A stretch of 64,000 nucleotides of DNA from Oscillibacter sp. 1-3 (GCF_000403435.2 NZ_KE159707.1:545607-609606), one strand, 5' to 3'. Positions 18,155 to 27,594 are shown, numbered from the stretch's first letter. Program-made: numbers and translations. Notes: generated by a model from the sequence alone, not told the origin.

Positions 18155-19075
18155 CTACCTCTCCTGCGCTTTATCACAGGAAAAATACACGCCCGCCAAA
18201 ACGCACAGAATCCCCGCTATGGCCGCAGGGGACAGGGGCTCCTCAAAGGCCAGCACGCCCACCAGTGTGGCCGCCACCGGCTCAAGGCTCGCCATGATGG
18301 ACGCCCTGCCGGACTCCACCCGGGCAAGGCCCCGGGTGTACAGGACGTACGGCGCCGCTGTGGAGAACACCACCAGCCCCAATGACAGCAGCCACTGCCG
18401 GGGCTCTGCCAGCGCCGCCGCCATCCGCCCCGGGCGCAGCAGCACCAAAGACGCCGGGCCGGCAAAGAGAAACGTCCACACCGTCACGGTCAGGGAGGAG
18501 TAATGGGCCAGGGCATACCGGCCGAAGATGCTGTACAGCGCGTAGAAGAACCCGGACCCCAGGCCCAGCAGGACGCCGCCCGCCGTCACCGTCAGGTCCC
18601 CGGCGAAGACGCCGCACACCAGCGCGCAGCCCGCCAGGGTCAGCGCCAGGGCCAGCAGCTTTTTCCGCGTGACGGGCTCATGCCACAGCGCCGCCGACAG
18701 CACCACCACAAAGGACGGCGCGGTATACAGCAGGATGGACGCCGCCGCCAGGGAGCAGATCCGCTGGCAGGAGAAGTAGCACACCGTGAACAGCATCACG
18801 CTGACCACGCCGGTGCCGAAGAAGTATTTCAGGTGCTCCCGGCGGACACGGAACACGCTCCGGTCCTTCACGGCGAACACCGCCGCAAGCAGCAGCATCC
18901 CGCCGAAGTTCCGCACCACCACAATGTCCGTGGGAGTGAAGCCCCCGGCCATCAGGTTCCGATTCCACAGGCCGATCATGCCCCACAGCGCCGCCGCCGC
19001 CAAAATGGAGACATACGCGCCGCTCCGCCGGGCGGGCTCCGTCTGGGGGGCGGGCTTTTTTTCTGTCTCTTCCAT
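18155..19075 (-). CDS. EamA/DMT-superfamily transporter
   Basis: 306 aa from ATG 19075, which overlaps the stop of the upstream DHHW gene (GTGATG). Ten membrane segments in two EamA halves are visible: the first half starts A-A-A-L-W-G-M-I-G-L and the second G-S-G-F-F-Y-A-L-Y-S-I-F-G-R. The G-R-A-S-I-M-A-S-L-E-P-V-x-A motif in the last third is typical of this family. Substrates in the family range from amino acids to nucleotide-linked metabolites. Coupling to the acylation genes suggests movement of a related metabolite, but this is inference. Confidence 0.9.
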   Translation of the reverse strand: MEETEKKPAPQTEPARRSGAYVSILAAAALWGMIGLWNRNLMAGGFTPTDIVVVRNFGGMLLLAAVFAVKDRSVFRVRREHLKYFFGTGVVSVMLFTVCYFSCQRICSLAAASILLYTAPSFVVVLSAALWHEPVTRKKLLALALTLAGCALVCGVFAGDLTVTAGGVLLGLGSGFFYALYSIFGRYALAHYSSLTVTVWTFLFAGPASLVLLRPGRMAAALAEPRQWLLSLGLVVFSTAAPYVLYTRGLARVESGRASIMASLEPVAATLVGVLAFEEPLSPAAIAGILCVLAGVYFSCDKAQER

Positions 19076-20268
19076 CACGGGTCCTCCCACACATTGTTAT
19101 TGCCGCCGCCCAGGTAGTAAAACGTATCGTTCTGGATACAGAGCACCACGTCCGGCCGATGCGCGTCCACGTACTCCCGCAGCGACATCTCGTCGTAGTG
19201 CCGCAGGTCCAGAATCCGGGTCTCGTTGAAGGAGGCGTACAGCAGGGTCTCCAGGGCGTTGGTGAAGGAATCCCCGAAGATCAGGGCGTTTGGCAGCTCT
19301 GGGCGGTCCGTCTCCAGCACCGTCTCGGCGAAGTCCCCGCCCATGTAGAGGTTGTAGGTGGCGGGCATGTAGTCCGCCTCCGGCAGGACGAACAGAGGTC
19401 TGTCCGACGGCTCCCCGTTATCATAGCGGGTAAAGGGCACCGCCTTCCTCTGGACGCCGACGACAGCCCGCTCGCTGTTGGGCCAGAGGTTGTATAGCTT
19501 GCGGTTTCGGGTGGCGATATAGGGGTTGGGCAGGTCCCGGAAGTCCAGGTCCTCCTCCGCCAGCGCCGGCAGGGACCAGCCCTGCTCCGCCAGATGGTCC
19601 AGGATCGCCCGGTAAGCGGCGTAGGCGCCGCGGTAGTGATAGTGGTGGTCCACGGCGGAGTAATACGCCTCCGGGTGTCCCTGGGCGTCGTACACCGCCC
19701 CCATATCCAGGAAGTCCACTCCGGCCTCCGCCATGGCCCGGGCGTAGGCCTCGTCTCCAGCGGAGGCCTCCGTCTCGTGGCGGCTGAGGTAGTCCGGGTA
19801 TTTGTCCCGGAAGTAGACCCGCTGTTCCGGGAAGCCCGCGTAGCAGAAGGTCCCTCCATAGCCCTTGACAAACTCGCTCAGTCTGGCGAAGGGCTCCGCC
19901 GCCGCTGCGGCCAGGGCGGGGTACTCCTCCGCCGCCCGCTCCTCGTAGGACAGCAGGGGCAGCAGCACGCCCCCGGCGGAGACCACCTCGTTCACCGCCG
20001 GACGGCGCAGGAGGTTCAGCTGTACCGCCGTGTCCGCCTTCAAAAGCGTGGTACGGCCCGGGACGTGGTCGGAGTACCAGCTCTCCAGCTCCCCGCCCAG
20101 GGTCCCGGTCCAGAGGGCTTCCGCCGTGAGGGCGGGGAACGCCGTGAGAGACCGGTTTTCGTAGTAGGCGGCGGTGTCCTTCCGGGACCAGAGGGCCGTC
20201 CCGGAGGGCACGGCCAGCAGCATCGCCAACAGGCAGAGCAGAAAGGCCCGCTGTGAGAATTTTTCCAT
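19075..20268 (-). CDS. DHHW/AlgX-like SGNH-type protein of an O-acylation system
   Basis: 397 aa; ATG 20268 follows AAGGAGG. One N-terminal signal-anchor (residues 7-25) is followed by an extracytoplasmic domain. Motifs seen are D-H-H-Y-H-Y-R-G-A-Y in the middle (the DHHW-type signature with Tyr for Trp), G-D-S-F-T-N (nucleophile Ser) and R-P-D-V-V-L near the end. Proteins of this type take an acyl group handed over by an MBOAT protein and place it on a glycan outside the membrane, as AlgX/AlgJ do for alginate. The MBOAT gene is just upstream. The polymer modified is unknown. Confidence 0.88.
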   Translation of the reverse strand: MEKFSQRAFLLCLLAMLLAVPSGTALWSRKDTAAYYENRSLTAFPALTAEALWTGTLGGELESWYSDHVPGRTTLLKADTAVQLNLLRRPAVNEVVSAGGVLLPLLSYEERAAEEYPALAAAAAEPFARLSEFVKGYGGTFCYAGFPEQRVYFRDKYPDYLSRHETEASAGDEAYARAMAEAGVDFLDMGAVYDAQGHPEAYYSAVDHHYHYRGAYAAYRAILDHLAEQGWSLPALAEEDLDFRDLPNPYIATRNRKLYNLWPNSERAVVGVQRKAVPFTRYDNGEPSDRPLFVLPEADYMPATYNLYMGGDFAETVLETDRPELPNALIFGDSFTNALETLLYASFNETRILDLRHYDEMSLREYVDAHRPDVVLCIQNDTFYYLGGGNNNVWEDP

Positions 20269-20280
20269 ATTCGGGCCTCC

Positions 20281-21702
20281 TTAAAACTGAAAATAGAGAA
20301 ACGAGCGGAAGGTGGAGCTCAGCAGCCGCACCGCCGAGAGGCCCAGCAGGACCAGGGCCAACACCTTCGGCCCAAAGGCCAGCGCCGCCGCCGAAACGCG
20401 GCTCCCGCCCTCCCGCCGCCGCTCCAGAGATTGGCAGATCCAGACCCTTACTGGCAACGCCGCGGGGATGGCGATCACCCACTCCCAGGCGTACTGGCGG
20501 AGATAATACTCCGCCTCGCCGCTCCAGAGGCCGCCGGGGGCAACGCCCAGCATGGCGGAGATCACAGCCCCCGCCTGTCCCAGGCTCCCGGCGCGGAACA
20601 GCACCCAGCCGAAGTTGATGAGCAGCAGGGCGTAGACGTGCCGCAGGGGGGCGGGCATCCGCTCCAGGGCGGCGCCCCAGAGGTATTTCTCCCCCATCAG
20701 CAGCGCCGCGTAGTAGAGGCCCCAGAGAACAAAGGTCCAGGCCGCGCCGTGCCACAGCCCCGTCAACACCCACACCGCCAGCAGGTTCAGCAAATGCCTC
20801 CCCCGGGAACAGCGGTTGCCCCCCAGGGGGATGTACACGTAGTCCCGGAACCAGCGGGAGAGGGTGATGTGCCACCGCCGCCAGAACTCCCCAGCGGACC
20901 GGGCGATATAGGGGTAGTCGAAGTTCTCCGGCAGGGGCAGGCCGAACACCCTCCCCAGGCCCAGGGCCATGTCGGTGTAGCCGGAGAAGTCGAAGTACAG
21001 TTGCAGTGTGTAGGCGGCGGAGCCGATCCAGGCAAGACCCACGGTGAGCCGGTCCCCGGCGGAGAAGGCGGCGTTGGCGGCAGTCCCCAGGGCGTCCGCC
21101 AGCAGCACCTTCTTGGCAAGGCCGAAGCAGAACCGCACCGCCCCCGCCGAGATCTCCGGGACCGTCTCCCGCCGCTCCGCCAGAAGCGGCCCGAAGTCCC
21201 CGTACCGGACGATGGGCCCCTGGAGCAGCTGGGGGAAGAAGGCCGTGTACAGCGCCAGCCGGGAGAGGCGGCGCTCCGGCGGGACGGTCCCCCGGTACAC
21301 GTCCGCAAGATACGAGACGGACTGAAAGGTAAAAAAGGAGATGCCCGCCGGAAGCAGGATGCTGGGGACCGCCAGCTCCAGGCCCAGGGCGTTCAGGCTG
21401 CCCAGAAGGAACCCGGTATACTTGAAATACAGCAGGGGCAGCAGGTTCAGCGCCGCGGCGGCCCAAAAGACCGCCCGCCGGCATCTCCGCCCCGGAGCCA
21501 GCAGCAGGCCCGCCGCCCAGGTCACAAGGCAGGACCATGCCAGCACCGGCGCCAGCCGCAGTCCACCCCAGGCGTAAAAGGCCAGGCTGAACAGCAGCAG
21601 AACCCCGTTCCGCCCGCTCCTCCACCGGGCGGGTATTACAAAATAGCACAGCGCCGCCGCCGGCAGAAAGCCGAACAAAAACGCCATACTGCTGAAGGCC
21701 AT
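20281..21702 (-). CDS. MBOAT family membrane O-acyltransferase (AlgI/DltB-like)
   Basis: 473 aa. About eleven membrane segments. Family motifs are clear: F-F-T-F-Q-S-V-S-Y, Y-F-D-F-S-G-Y-T-D-M, R-R-W-H-I-T-L-S-R-W-F-R-D-Y-V-Y-I-P-L-G-G, and the catalytic His in L-T-G-L-W-H-G-A-A-W. MBOAT proteins pass an acyl group, usually acetyl, across the membrane. It is the first gene of a coupled set with the DHHW and EamA genes. The 365-bp gap upstream holds a family A repeat; no clear promoter was picked out. Confidence 0.95.
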   Translation of the reverse strand: MAFSSMAFLFGFLPAAALCYFVIPARWRSGRNGVLLLFSLAFYAWGGLRLAPVLAWSCLVTWAAGLLLAPGRRCRRAVFWAAAALNLLPLLYFKYTGFLLGSLNALGLELAVPSILLPAGISFFTFQSVSYLADVYRGTVPPERRLSRLALYTAFFPQLLQGPIVRYGDFGPLLAERRETVPEISAGAVRFCFGLAKKVLLADALGTAANAAFSAGDRLTVGLAWIGSAAYTLQLYFDFSGYTDMALGLGRVFGLPLPENFDYPYIARSAGEFWRRWHITLSRWFRDYVYIPLGGNRCSRGRHLLNLLAVWVLTGLWHGAAWTFVLWGLYYAALLMGEKYLWGAALERMPAPLRHVYALLLINFGWVLFRAGSLGQAGAVISAMLGVAPGGLWSGEAEYYLRQYAWEWVIAIPAALPVRVWICQSLERRREGGSRVSAAALAFGPKVLALVLLGLSAVRLLSSTFRSFLYFQF

Positions 21703-21873
21703 GGAATCACTTCACTTTCCTCGGGACACGGGTCCCGGACTACGGGAGCATGCGGAGGGCATGGCAGCGGGGCTCCCTCAAAATACGCGCCTTGTGCGCC
21801 CGGCTGACGGTAGTGAGGACGGCCGAGAGGACCGCCATTCCCGCCAGAAACGCCAGTGCGATTTTTTGAAACT

Positions 21874-22035
21874 AGGCCTTGTTTGAAAAATGGCGGAATG
21901 CCCAACGGCGAGAGATATTTTCGCCAATCAAGGCAAATTTTTGCAGGCGGGCTGACGCTCGGCGAGAAAATTTAACACAGAGTGGCGGATCAAGATCCAC
22001 CGTTTGGGTGTTTTGACTTTTTTCAAACATGGCCT
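21874..22035 (+). repeat. Dispersed repeat family A, full-length copy with inverted ends
   Basis: It begins AGGCCTTGTTTGAAAAATGG and ends with the near complement TTTTTTCAAACATGGCCT. Inside are GCCAATCAAGGCAAATTTTTGCAGGC and TGGCGGATCAAGATCCACCG. It fills most of the gap 21703-22067, which otherwise shows no gene. Confidence 0.7.
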
Positions 22036-22067
22036 GAGTGCCCTCCCCATCCATGGCGCGTCTCCGC

Positions 22068-22448
22068 TCACTCTCCCAAAATCTCCCGCTGGACATACTT
22101 GGGGAGCTTCTCCAGGACAAGGCGGTGGGAGTTCGCGCACAGGTCCCGCAGGACCCTGTCCGGCAGCGCGCCGTCCAGCAGGCAGGCAATCCAGAGACGC
22201 TTGTCGCAGTAGAAGCCTGGCAGGATCTCCGGGTGCTGGGCCCGCAGCAGCTCCGCCTCCGCTGGGCCGCACTTGAGGTTCACCAGGTCATGGCCGTTGT
22301 ACGCCGCGTCCTTCATCCCCCGGGGGGAGCAGACGGCGGCGAACAGCTTGCCCCGGATCATGTAGCGAAACCAGGCCCATTCGGGCTTGTAGTCCTTCTC
22401 CGCCCCCGGGAGGGAGAGGAGATATTCATCCAACCACTCATATTTCAT
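22068..22448 (-). CDS. MmcQ/YjbR-family protein
   Basis: 126 aa. The pattern fits the MmcQ/YjbR (CyaY-like fold) family: E-K-D-Y-K-P-E-W-A-W-F-R-Y-M-I-R-G-K-L-F-A-A-V, then L-V-N-L-K-C-G-P-A-E-A-E-L-L, P-G-F-Y-C-D-K-R-L-W-I, and a final helix with L-C-A-N-S-H-R-L-V. The family is thought to bind DNA, but a firm function is not known. Its start overlaps the stop of the hypothetical gene at 22445 by 4 bp, and so it is probably the last gene of the uvrB operon. Confidence 0.85.
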   Translation of the reverse strand: MKYEWLDEYLLSLPGAEKDYKPEWAWFRYMIRGKLFAAVCSPRGMKDAAYNGHDLVNLKCGPAEAELLRAQHPEILPGFYCDKRLWIACLLDGALPDRVLRDLCANSHRLVLEKLPKYVQREILGE

Positions 22449-22789
22449 GACATCACCTCTTTGTCAAAATCGCTCACATGGTATTCTGTAATATTGTCCG
22501 CGTCATAGGTAACGGCAAAAGCCGTCTCCGAGACCCACGAGGCGTAACCCGGCCCGAAATCATCCACAAACCACCGGCCGCGGGGAGTCGCCAGAAACGT
22601 TTTTCCCCGGTAGCCGGCGGAGAGAAAGTCCGTGTATCTCTGTTCGATCACATAGGCTCCGGAGGGGGAGGATATGGTCATCCTGTACGGGTAAAACCAG
22701 CTGCAAAACATATTCAGCAGAACCACGCTCCAAACGGCGCCGCATGCCAGCAGGCCCACCAGGAAGCGTCTCCAGGGGATCTTTCTCAT
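22445..22789 (-). CDS. Hypothetical single-span membrane protein
   Basis: 114 aa. Residues 10-31 ([19 protein letters not shown]) form one membrane segment after a basic start (R-K-I-P-W-R-R). The remainder is a small outward domain with [12 protein letters not shown], resembling proteins that read out a display-type beta sandwich; I cannot name the family. It overlaps uvrB by 4 bp upstream and the MmcQ gene by 4 bp downstream, so all three are coupled. Confidence 0.65.
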   Translation of the reverse strand: MRKIPWRRFLVGLLACGAVWSVVLLNMFCSWFYPYRMTISSPSGAYVIEQRYTDFLSAGYRGKTFLATPRGRWFVDDFGPGYASWVSETAFAVTYDADNITEYHVSDFDKEVMS

Positions 22790-24756
22790 TTTTCGCCCCG
22801 CAGCTCAATGATCCGGTCCCGAAGCACCGCGGCGTACTCGAACTCCAGCATCTTGCTGGCCTCCCGCATCTCCTTCTCCAACCGCTTGATCTCCGCCTCC
22901 CGCTCCTGCTGGCTCAGCTTGCGCTTCTTCCGGGCCCGGAGGGTCTCGTCCTCCGCCACGCTGGAGATCTCCAGCACCTCCCGAACGCCTTTGATAATGG
23001 TCCTTGGCACAATGCCGTGCTCCTGGTTGAAGCGGTCCTGAATCCCCCGGCGGCGCTCCGTCTCGTCCATGGCCGCCCGCATGGAGGGGGTGATCTCGTC
23101 GGCGTACATGACGACCAGGCCCTCAGCGTTCCGGGCCGCCCGGCCAATGGTCTGGATCAGCGACGTCTCGGACCGGAGGAAGCCCTCCTTGTCCGCGTCC
23201 AGAATGGCCACCAGGCTCACCTCCGGCAGGTCCAGTCCCTCCCGCAGCAGGTTGATGCCCACCAGCACGTCGAATTCCCCCAGCCGCAGGTCCCGGATGA
23301 TCTCCATCCGCTCAATGGTCTGCACGTCGGAGTGCATATACCGCACCCGGATTCCGGCATTTTTGAAATACTCCGTCAGATCCTCCGCCATCTTCTTGGT
23401 GAGGGTGGTCACCAGCACCCGCTCCTTTCGCTGGGAGCGGGCCCTGATCTCCTCCATCAGATCGTCAATCTGGCCGGCCACGGGGCGGATCTCCACCCGG
23501 GGGTCCAGCAGTCCCGTAGGGCGGATCACCTGCTCCACCACCTGGTCCGCCCGCTCCCGCTCATAGGGGCCGGGCGTGGCGGAGACGAAGACGGCCTGTC
23601 CGACGCGGCCCTCGAACTCCTCAAATTTCAGGGGGCGGTTGTCGTAGGCGCAGGGAAGGCGGAAGCCGTAGCGCACCAGAGCATCCTTCCGGGCGTGGTC
23701 GCCGTTGTACATGGCCCGCACCTGGGGCAGCGTCACGTGGCTCTCGTCCACGAACAACACGAAGTCCTCCGGGAAGAAGTCCAAAAGGGTCATGGGGGCG
23801 GAGCCCACCGGGCGCTCGGAGATCACCCGGGAGTAGTTCTCAATGCCGGAGCAGTAGCCCAGCTCCTGCATCATCTCCACGTCGTACTCCGTCCGCTGGC
23901 GGATGCGCTGGGCCTCCACCAGCTGGTTGTTGTCGGTGAAGATCCTCACCTGCTCCTCCAGCTCCCGCCGGATCTCCGCAATGGCCCGGTCCATCTTGTC
24001 CTTGGTGGTGACGTAGTGGCTGGCGGGGTAAATGACAATATGGTTCAGCTTCAGATTCACGGCCCCGGTGATGGGACTGAACTCGCTGATGCGGTCGATC
24101 TCGTCGCCGAAAAACTCCACCCGGATGGCCCTGTCCTTATAGTAGGCGGGGTAGATCTCCACCGTGTCCCCCCGGACCCGGAACATGTTCCGCTCAAAGG
24201 CGATGTCGTTGCGCTCATAGCGGATCTCCACCAGGCGGCGCAGCAGTTCGTCCCGGTTCCACTCCGCTCCGGCGCGGAGAGAGACGGACAGCTTGGCAAA
24301 GTCCTCCGGCTCGCCCAGGCCGTAGATGCAGGAGACGGAGGCCACAACAATGACATCCCGCCGCTCCAGCAGGGCAAAGGTGGCGGAGAGGCGCAGGCGG
24401 TCGATCTCGTCGTTGGTGGATGCGTCCTTGGCGATATAGGTATCCGTGTGGGGAATATACGCCTCCGGCTGGTAGTAGTCGTAGTAGGAGACGAAGTACT
24501 CCACGGCGTTGTTGGGAAAAAACTCCTTGAACTCAGCGCACAGCTGGGCCGCCAGGGTCTTGTTGTGGGCCAGCACCAGCGCGGGCCGCTGGACGGCCTC
24601 AATGACCTTGGCCATGGTAAAGGTTTTGCCGGAGCCGGTGACGCCCAGAAGCACTTGCTCCTTCAGTCCGTTCTCGATGCCCTCCGCCAGAGCGGCGATG
24701 GCCTCCGGCTGGTCGCCGGAGGGCTGGTATTCAGATACGACTTGAAATTTCGGCAT
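22786..24756 (-). CDS. uvrB: Excinuclease ABC subunit B
   Basis: 656 aa, normal length. Helicase motif I G-V-T-G-S-G-K-T, the beta-hairpin [14 protein letters not shown] (motif II), and Q-T-I-G-R-A-A-R-N (motif VI) are in place. The C-terminal UVR domain, which contacts UvrC, is present at about residues 620-656. UvrB verifies damage found by UvrA and guides UvrC cutting. A LexA-type box overlaps its -35 element, so it is DNA-damage-induced. Two small genes follow with 4-bp overlaps. Confidence 0.97.
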   Translation of the reverse strand: MPKFQVVSEYQPSGDQPEAIAALAEGIENGLKEQVLLGVTGSGKTFTMAKVIEAVQRPALVLAHNKTLAAQLCAEFKEFFPNNAVEYFVSYYDYYQPEAYIPHTDTYIAKDASTNDEIDRLRLSATFALLERRDVIVVASVSCIYGLGEPEDFAKLSVSLRAGAEWNRDELLRRLVEIRYERNDIAFERNMFRVRGDTVEIYPAYYKDRAIRVEFFGDEIDRISEFSPITGAVNLKLNHIVIYPASHYVTTKDKMDRAIAEIRRELEEQVRIFTDNNQLVEAQRIRQRTEYDVEMMQELGYCSGIENYSRVISERPVGSAPMTLLDFFPEDFVLFVDESHVTLPQVRAMYNGDHARKDALVRYGFRLPCAYDNRPLKFEEFEGRVGQAVFVSATPGPYERERADQVVEQVIRPTGLLDPRVEIRPVAGQIDDLMEEIRARSQRKERVLVTTLTKKMAEDLTEYFKNAGIRVRYMHSDVQTIERMEIIRDLRLGEFDVLVGINLLREGLDLPEVSLVAILDADKEGFLRSETSLIQTIGRAARNAEGLVVMYADEITPSMRAAMDETERRRGIQDRFNQEHGIVPRTIIKGVREVLEISSVAEDETLRARKKRKLSQQEREAEIKRLEKEMREASKMLEFEYAAVLRDRIIELRGEK

Positions 24757-24797
24757 AAATCATAGTCTCCAAATCCTGGTTTACAATGTGGCTTTTC

Positions 24798-24836
24798 ATT
24801 ATATCACAGAGCCGAGAAGTTTGCAACATTTGTTCG
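24798..24836 (-). promoter_or_regulatory. uvrB promoter with LexA (DinR-type) SOS box
   Basis: On the minus strand TTGCAA (24821-24826), a 17-bp spacer and TATAAT (24798-24803). CGAACAAATGTTGC (24823-24836) fits the Gram-positive SOS consensus CGAAC-4-GTTYC at all but one position and overlaps the -35. Confidence 0.85.
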
Positions 24837-24949
24837 ACTCCGTCCTATGGGCGCTTCCCCCCGGAGATGCGCGCCCGCTCCCTGCGCCTTTCTGCCATTT
24901 CTCCTGCCGGCCGGGTCAGGGCCGCCTGGCTGACCGCACGCCGCGGCTT

Positions 24950-25633
24950 TCATCCCCAGACTCCCTCCAAATATCCCGAGTCCGCCATGGACACAAAGTC
25001 CCCGTCCGCCACGATGATGTGGTCCGCCAGCCTGACGCCGATGGTCTTCAGCGCCGTCCGGGCCTGCTCCGTAGTATTCAGATCGTCCTGGGAGGGCAGG
25101 GCGATGCCGCTGGGGTGGTTGTGGGACAGAATCACGCTGCTGGCGGAGGTTAAAATGGCATTCTCCATCAAAAGCCGTATATTCAGATCCGTGCTGTTGA
25201 CGCTGCCCTCGCTGAGGCGCTTGCAGGCCAGGAGCTTTCCCTTCTGGTCCAGGCACAGCTGGTAGAGCACCTCCCGGCCCAGTCCGGCGAAGAGTTCCAG
25301 GAGATAGCTCCCCGCCCGGTCCACAGAGTTCAGCACCGTCTCCCGGGCGTCCGCCAGCCGGGCCCTGCGGCTGAGCTGGGGAACCAGCCGCAGCAGGACC
25401 GCCGCGCTCTCCCCGACGCCCTCCACCCTCCGCAGGTCCTCCACAGGGGCCTCCAGCACGGCGGAGAGGGAGCCGTAGCGCTCCATCAGCGCGTGGGCGA
25501 TGGGATTGGTGTCCCGCCGGGGGATGGCGTAATACAACAGCAGCTCCAGGGCCTCGTGGTCGGCAAAGGCATCCAGTCCCGCGGCGAGAAACCTCGCCCG
25601 CACCTTCTCCCGGTGCCCGTCGTGAATCCCCAT
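24950..25633 (-). CDS. radC: RadC family JAB1/MPN protein
   Basis: 227 aa from ATG 25633 (preceded by GGAGAGGGGG). An N-terminal helix-hairpin-helix part (L-R-R-V-E-G-V-G-E-S-A-A) is followed by the JAB1/MPN domain with the metal motif S-H-N-H-P-S-G and S-Q-D-D. RadC was named for repair, but its biochemical role is unproven; DNA-linked peptidase or nuclease roles have been proposed. Length is normal. It has its own promoter. The 190-bp gap to uvrB downstream holds no gene. Confidence 0.93.
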   Translation of the reverse strand: MGIHDGHREKVRARFLAAGLDAFADHEALELLLYYAIPRRDTNPIAHALMERYGSLSAVLEAPVEDLRRVEGVGESAAVLLRLVPQLSRRARLADARETVLNSVDRAGSYLLELFAGLGREVLYQLCLDQKGKLLACKRLSEGSVNSTDLNIRLLMENAILTSASSVILSHNHPSGIALPSQDDLNTTEQARTALKTIGVRLADHIIVADGDFVSMADSGYLEGVWG

Positions 25634-25692
25634 TGTTCCGCCCCCTCTCCATCTCACGGCCGGATCTCTCGCTCAGATCTCCGGAACGGTTT

Positions 25693-25721
25693 ATTATACC
25701 ATGAAAAAGAATCCGCCACAA
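25693..25721 (-). promoter_or_regulatory. radC promoter
   Basis: On the minus strand TTGTGG (25716-25721), a 17-bp spacer and TATAAT (25693-25698). Confidence 0.7.
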
Positions 25722-25753
25722 GCAGTTTTCCCTGAATATCCCCGCCTCCCGGG

Positions 25754-25782
25754 TTGACAAGCGCAAAAATGAGGCATATTAT
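25754..25782 (+). promoter_or_regulatory. mgtE promoter
   Basis: TTGACA (25754-25759), a 17-bp spacer and TATTAT (25777-25782), about 20 bp ahead of the M-box. Confidence 0.8.
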
Positions 25783-25804
25783 AGAAAAAGGAAAAGTGCA
25801 TACT

Positions 25805-25955
25805 GTCCGGTAGGTAAGGCTACCACAAGGATACGGGTCGCTGCCGCGGAGTGATGGAGACATCATGAGAGGGTTTGAACAGGCGATATCGAACAGGAAG
25901 GTATCATCTAACGCGATTTCATCGCCTTGTGAGGCTAAAGCTTGAACGGTTGGGG
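25805..25955 (+). ncRNA. M-box (ykoK leader) magnesium riboswitch
   Basis: Conserved pieces occur in order: GTAGGTAAGGCTACC, ATACGGGTCGCTGCCGC, GGGTTTGAACAGG, and GAGGCTAAAGCTTGAACG at the 3' end. This matches the M-box aptamer, which folds on binding Mg2+ and turns transport genes off. It sits between a strong promoter and mgtE, the expected target. Confidence 0.88.
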
Positions 25956-26000
25956 AAGACTGCCCGCAGGGGCGCTTTCCAGCAGAAGGAGACTCTCCAG

Positions 26001-26057
26001 TCGTACCGGGCGGCACGACTGGGGATATTTTTATTGCCCGGCAATAAAAATATCTGA
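26001..26057 (+). terminator. M-box expression platform
   Basis: CAGTCGT / ACGACTG is followed by GGGATATTTTT, a terminator. An alternative hairpin, GATATTTTTATTG / CAATAAAAATATC, uses the T-run itself and would free the leader. The two are mutually exclusive. Confidence 0.7.
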
Positions 26058-26147
26058 TTTCAGCCGGCGTTACGGCGAAAAATCATCTGCGGCAGTCTTC
26101 GTTCCCCCGTGGCAGAAGACTGCCAATCAGAAAGGAGGTTGCGCGGC

Positions 26148-27533
26148 GTGTTTGAATCTAAGAACAAGTGGGAAGAGCTGGCGGAGCAAGTGGAAGATCT
26201 GGTGTCCCGAAAGCGATACGCGGAGCTGCGGGACCTCCTGCTGCCCCTGGAGGCGGCGGACATCGCGTGGCTCTTTGACGAGCTGGATGAAAAAGCGCCC
26301 CATCTGATCTTCCGCCTGCTGCCCAAGGAGCTGGCGGCGGAGGTGTTCGTGGAGCTGGACAGCGACGAGCAGGAGATCCTGATCCGGGGCTTTTCCAACA
26401 CGGAGCTGAAAGAGGTGCTGGACGAGCTGTACCTGGACGACGCTGTGGACATTGTGGAGGAGATGCCGGCGGGAGTGGTGAAGCGCATTTTGCAGCACGC
26501 CGATCCGGAGACCCGCAAGAGCATCAACGAGATCCTGAAATACCCGGACGACTCCACCGGCAGCATCATGACCACGGAGTTTGTGGACCTGAAGGAGACC
26601 ATGACGGTGGAGGACGCGCTAAAGCGCATCCGCCGCACCGGCCCGGACAAGGAGACCATCAACGTCTCCTACGTCATCGACGACGAGCGCCGCCTCATCG
26701 GCCTGCTGACCATCCGCACGCTGCTGCTGGCGGAGGAGGACGACGTCATCGGCGACATCATGGAGCGGAACTTCATCGCCGTCCGGACCCTGGACGACCA
26801 GGAGACCACCGCCCGGGCCCTGAGCAAATACGACTTTCTGGCTCTGCCGGTGGTGGACACGGAGAACCGGCTGGTGGGCATCGTCACCGTGGACGACGCC
26901 ATGGACGTCCTCCAGGAGGAGGTCACGGAGGACATGGAGAAGATGGCGGCCATGCTGCCCTCCGACAAGCCCTACCTGAAAACCGCCACCTTTGAGACCT
27001 ACAAGGCCCGCATTCCCTGGCTGCTGCTGCTGATGATCTCCGCCACCTTTACCGGGCAGATCATCTCCAGCTTTGAAAGCGCCCTGGCAGCCGCCACTAT
27101 CCTGACGGCCTATATCCCCATGCTGATGGACACCGGCGGCAACTGCGGCTCCCAGGCCAGCGTCACGGTGATCCGGGGCCTCTCCCTGGGGGAGATCGAG
27201 TTTTCCGACATCTTCCGCGTCATCTGGAAGGAGATCCGCGTGGCGGCGGTGTGCGGCTGCACGCTGGCGGCGGCGAACTTCATCAAGCTGATGCTGGTGG
27301 ACCGGATGCTGTTCCACAACGCGATGGTGACAATTCCCGTGGCGGCGGTCATCTGCTGCACCATGGTCTGCACCGTTCTCTGCGCCAAGCTGGTGGGGTG
27401 TTCTCTGCCCCTGCTGGCGAAAAAAATCGGGTTCGACCCGGCGGTGATGGCCTCGCCCTTTATCACCACCATCGTGGACGCCATCTCTCTGCTGATCTAT
27501 TTTCAGATTGCCTCGGCGGTCCTGGGACTGTGA
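26148..27533 (+). CDS. mgtE: Magnesium transporter MgtE
   Basis: 461 aa. Start GTG 26148 has AAAGGAGG 9 bp ahead; the longer frame from 26109 lies before that site. Domain order is normal: an acidic MgtE N domain (about 1-120), two CBS domains (about 125-245), then five membrane segments from P-W-L-L-L-L-M-I-S. The pore signature M-D-T-G-G-N-C-G-S-Q-A-S is present, as is the family D-P-A-V-M-A-S-P-F turn. It is a Mg2+ channel closed by Mg2+ bound to the cytosolic domains. Expression is under the M-box. Confidence 0.96.
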   Translation: MFESKNKWEELAEQVEDLVSRKRYAELRDLLLPLEAADIAWLFDELDEKAPHLIFRLLPKELAAEVFVELDSDEQEILIRGFSNTELKEVLDELYLDDAVDIVEEMPAGVVKRILQHADPETRKSINEILKYPDDSTGSIMTTEFVDLKETMTVEDALKRIRRTGPDKETINVSYVIDDERRLIGLLTIRTLLLAEEDDVIGDIMERNFIAVRTLDDQETTARALSKYDFLALPVVDTENRLVGIVTVDDAMDVLQEEVTEDMEKMAAMLPSDKPYLKTATFETYKARIPWLLLLMISATFTGQIISSFESALAAATILTAYIPMLMDTGGNCGSQASVTVIRGLSLGEIEFSDIFRVIWKEIRVAAVCGCTLAAANFIKLMLVDRMLFHNAMVTIPVAAVICCTMVCTVLCAKLVGCSLPLLAKKIGFDPAVMASPFITTIVDAISLLIYFQIASAVLGL

Positions 27534-27555
27534 GGCGGACAGTCAAATCACTTCA

Positions 27556-27583
27556 AAGAGGCACGGCAAAAGCCGTGCCTCTT
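27556..27583 (+). terminator. Bidirectional terminator between mgtE and fruK
   Basis: AAGAGGCACGGC, loop AAAA, then the exact complement GCCGTGCCTCTT. Genes converge here. Confidence 0.8.
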
Positions 27584-27594
27584 CCAAACCGCTC

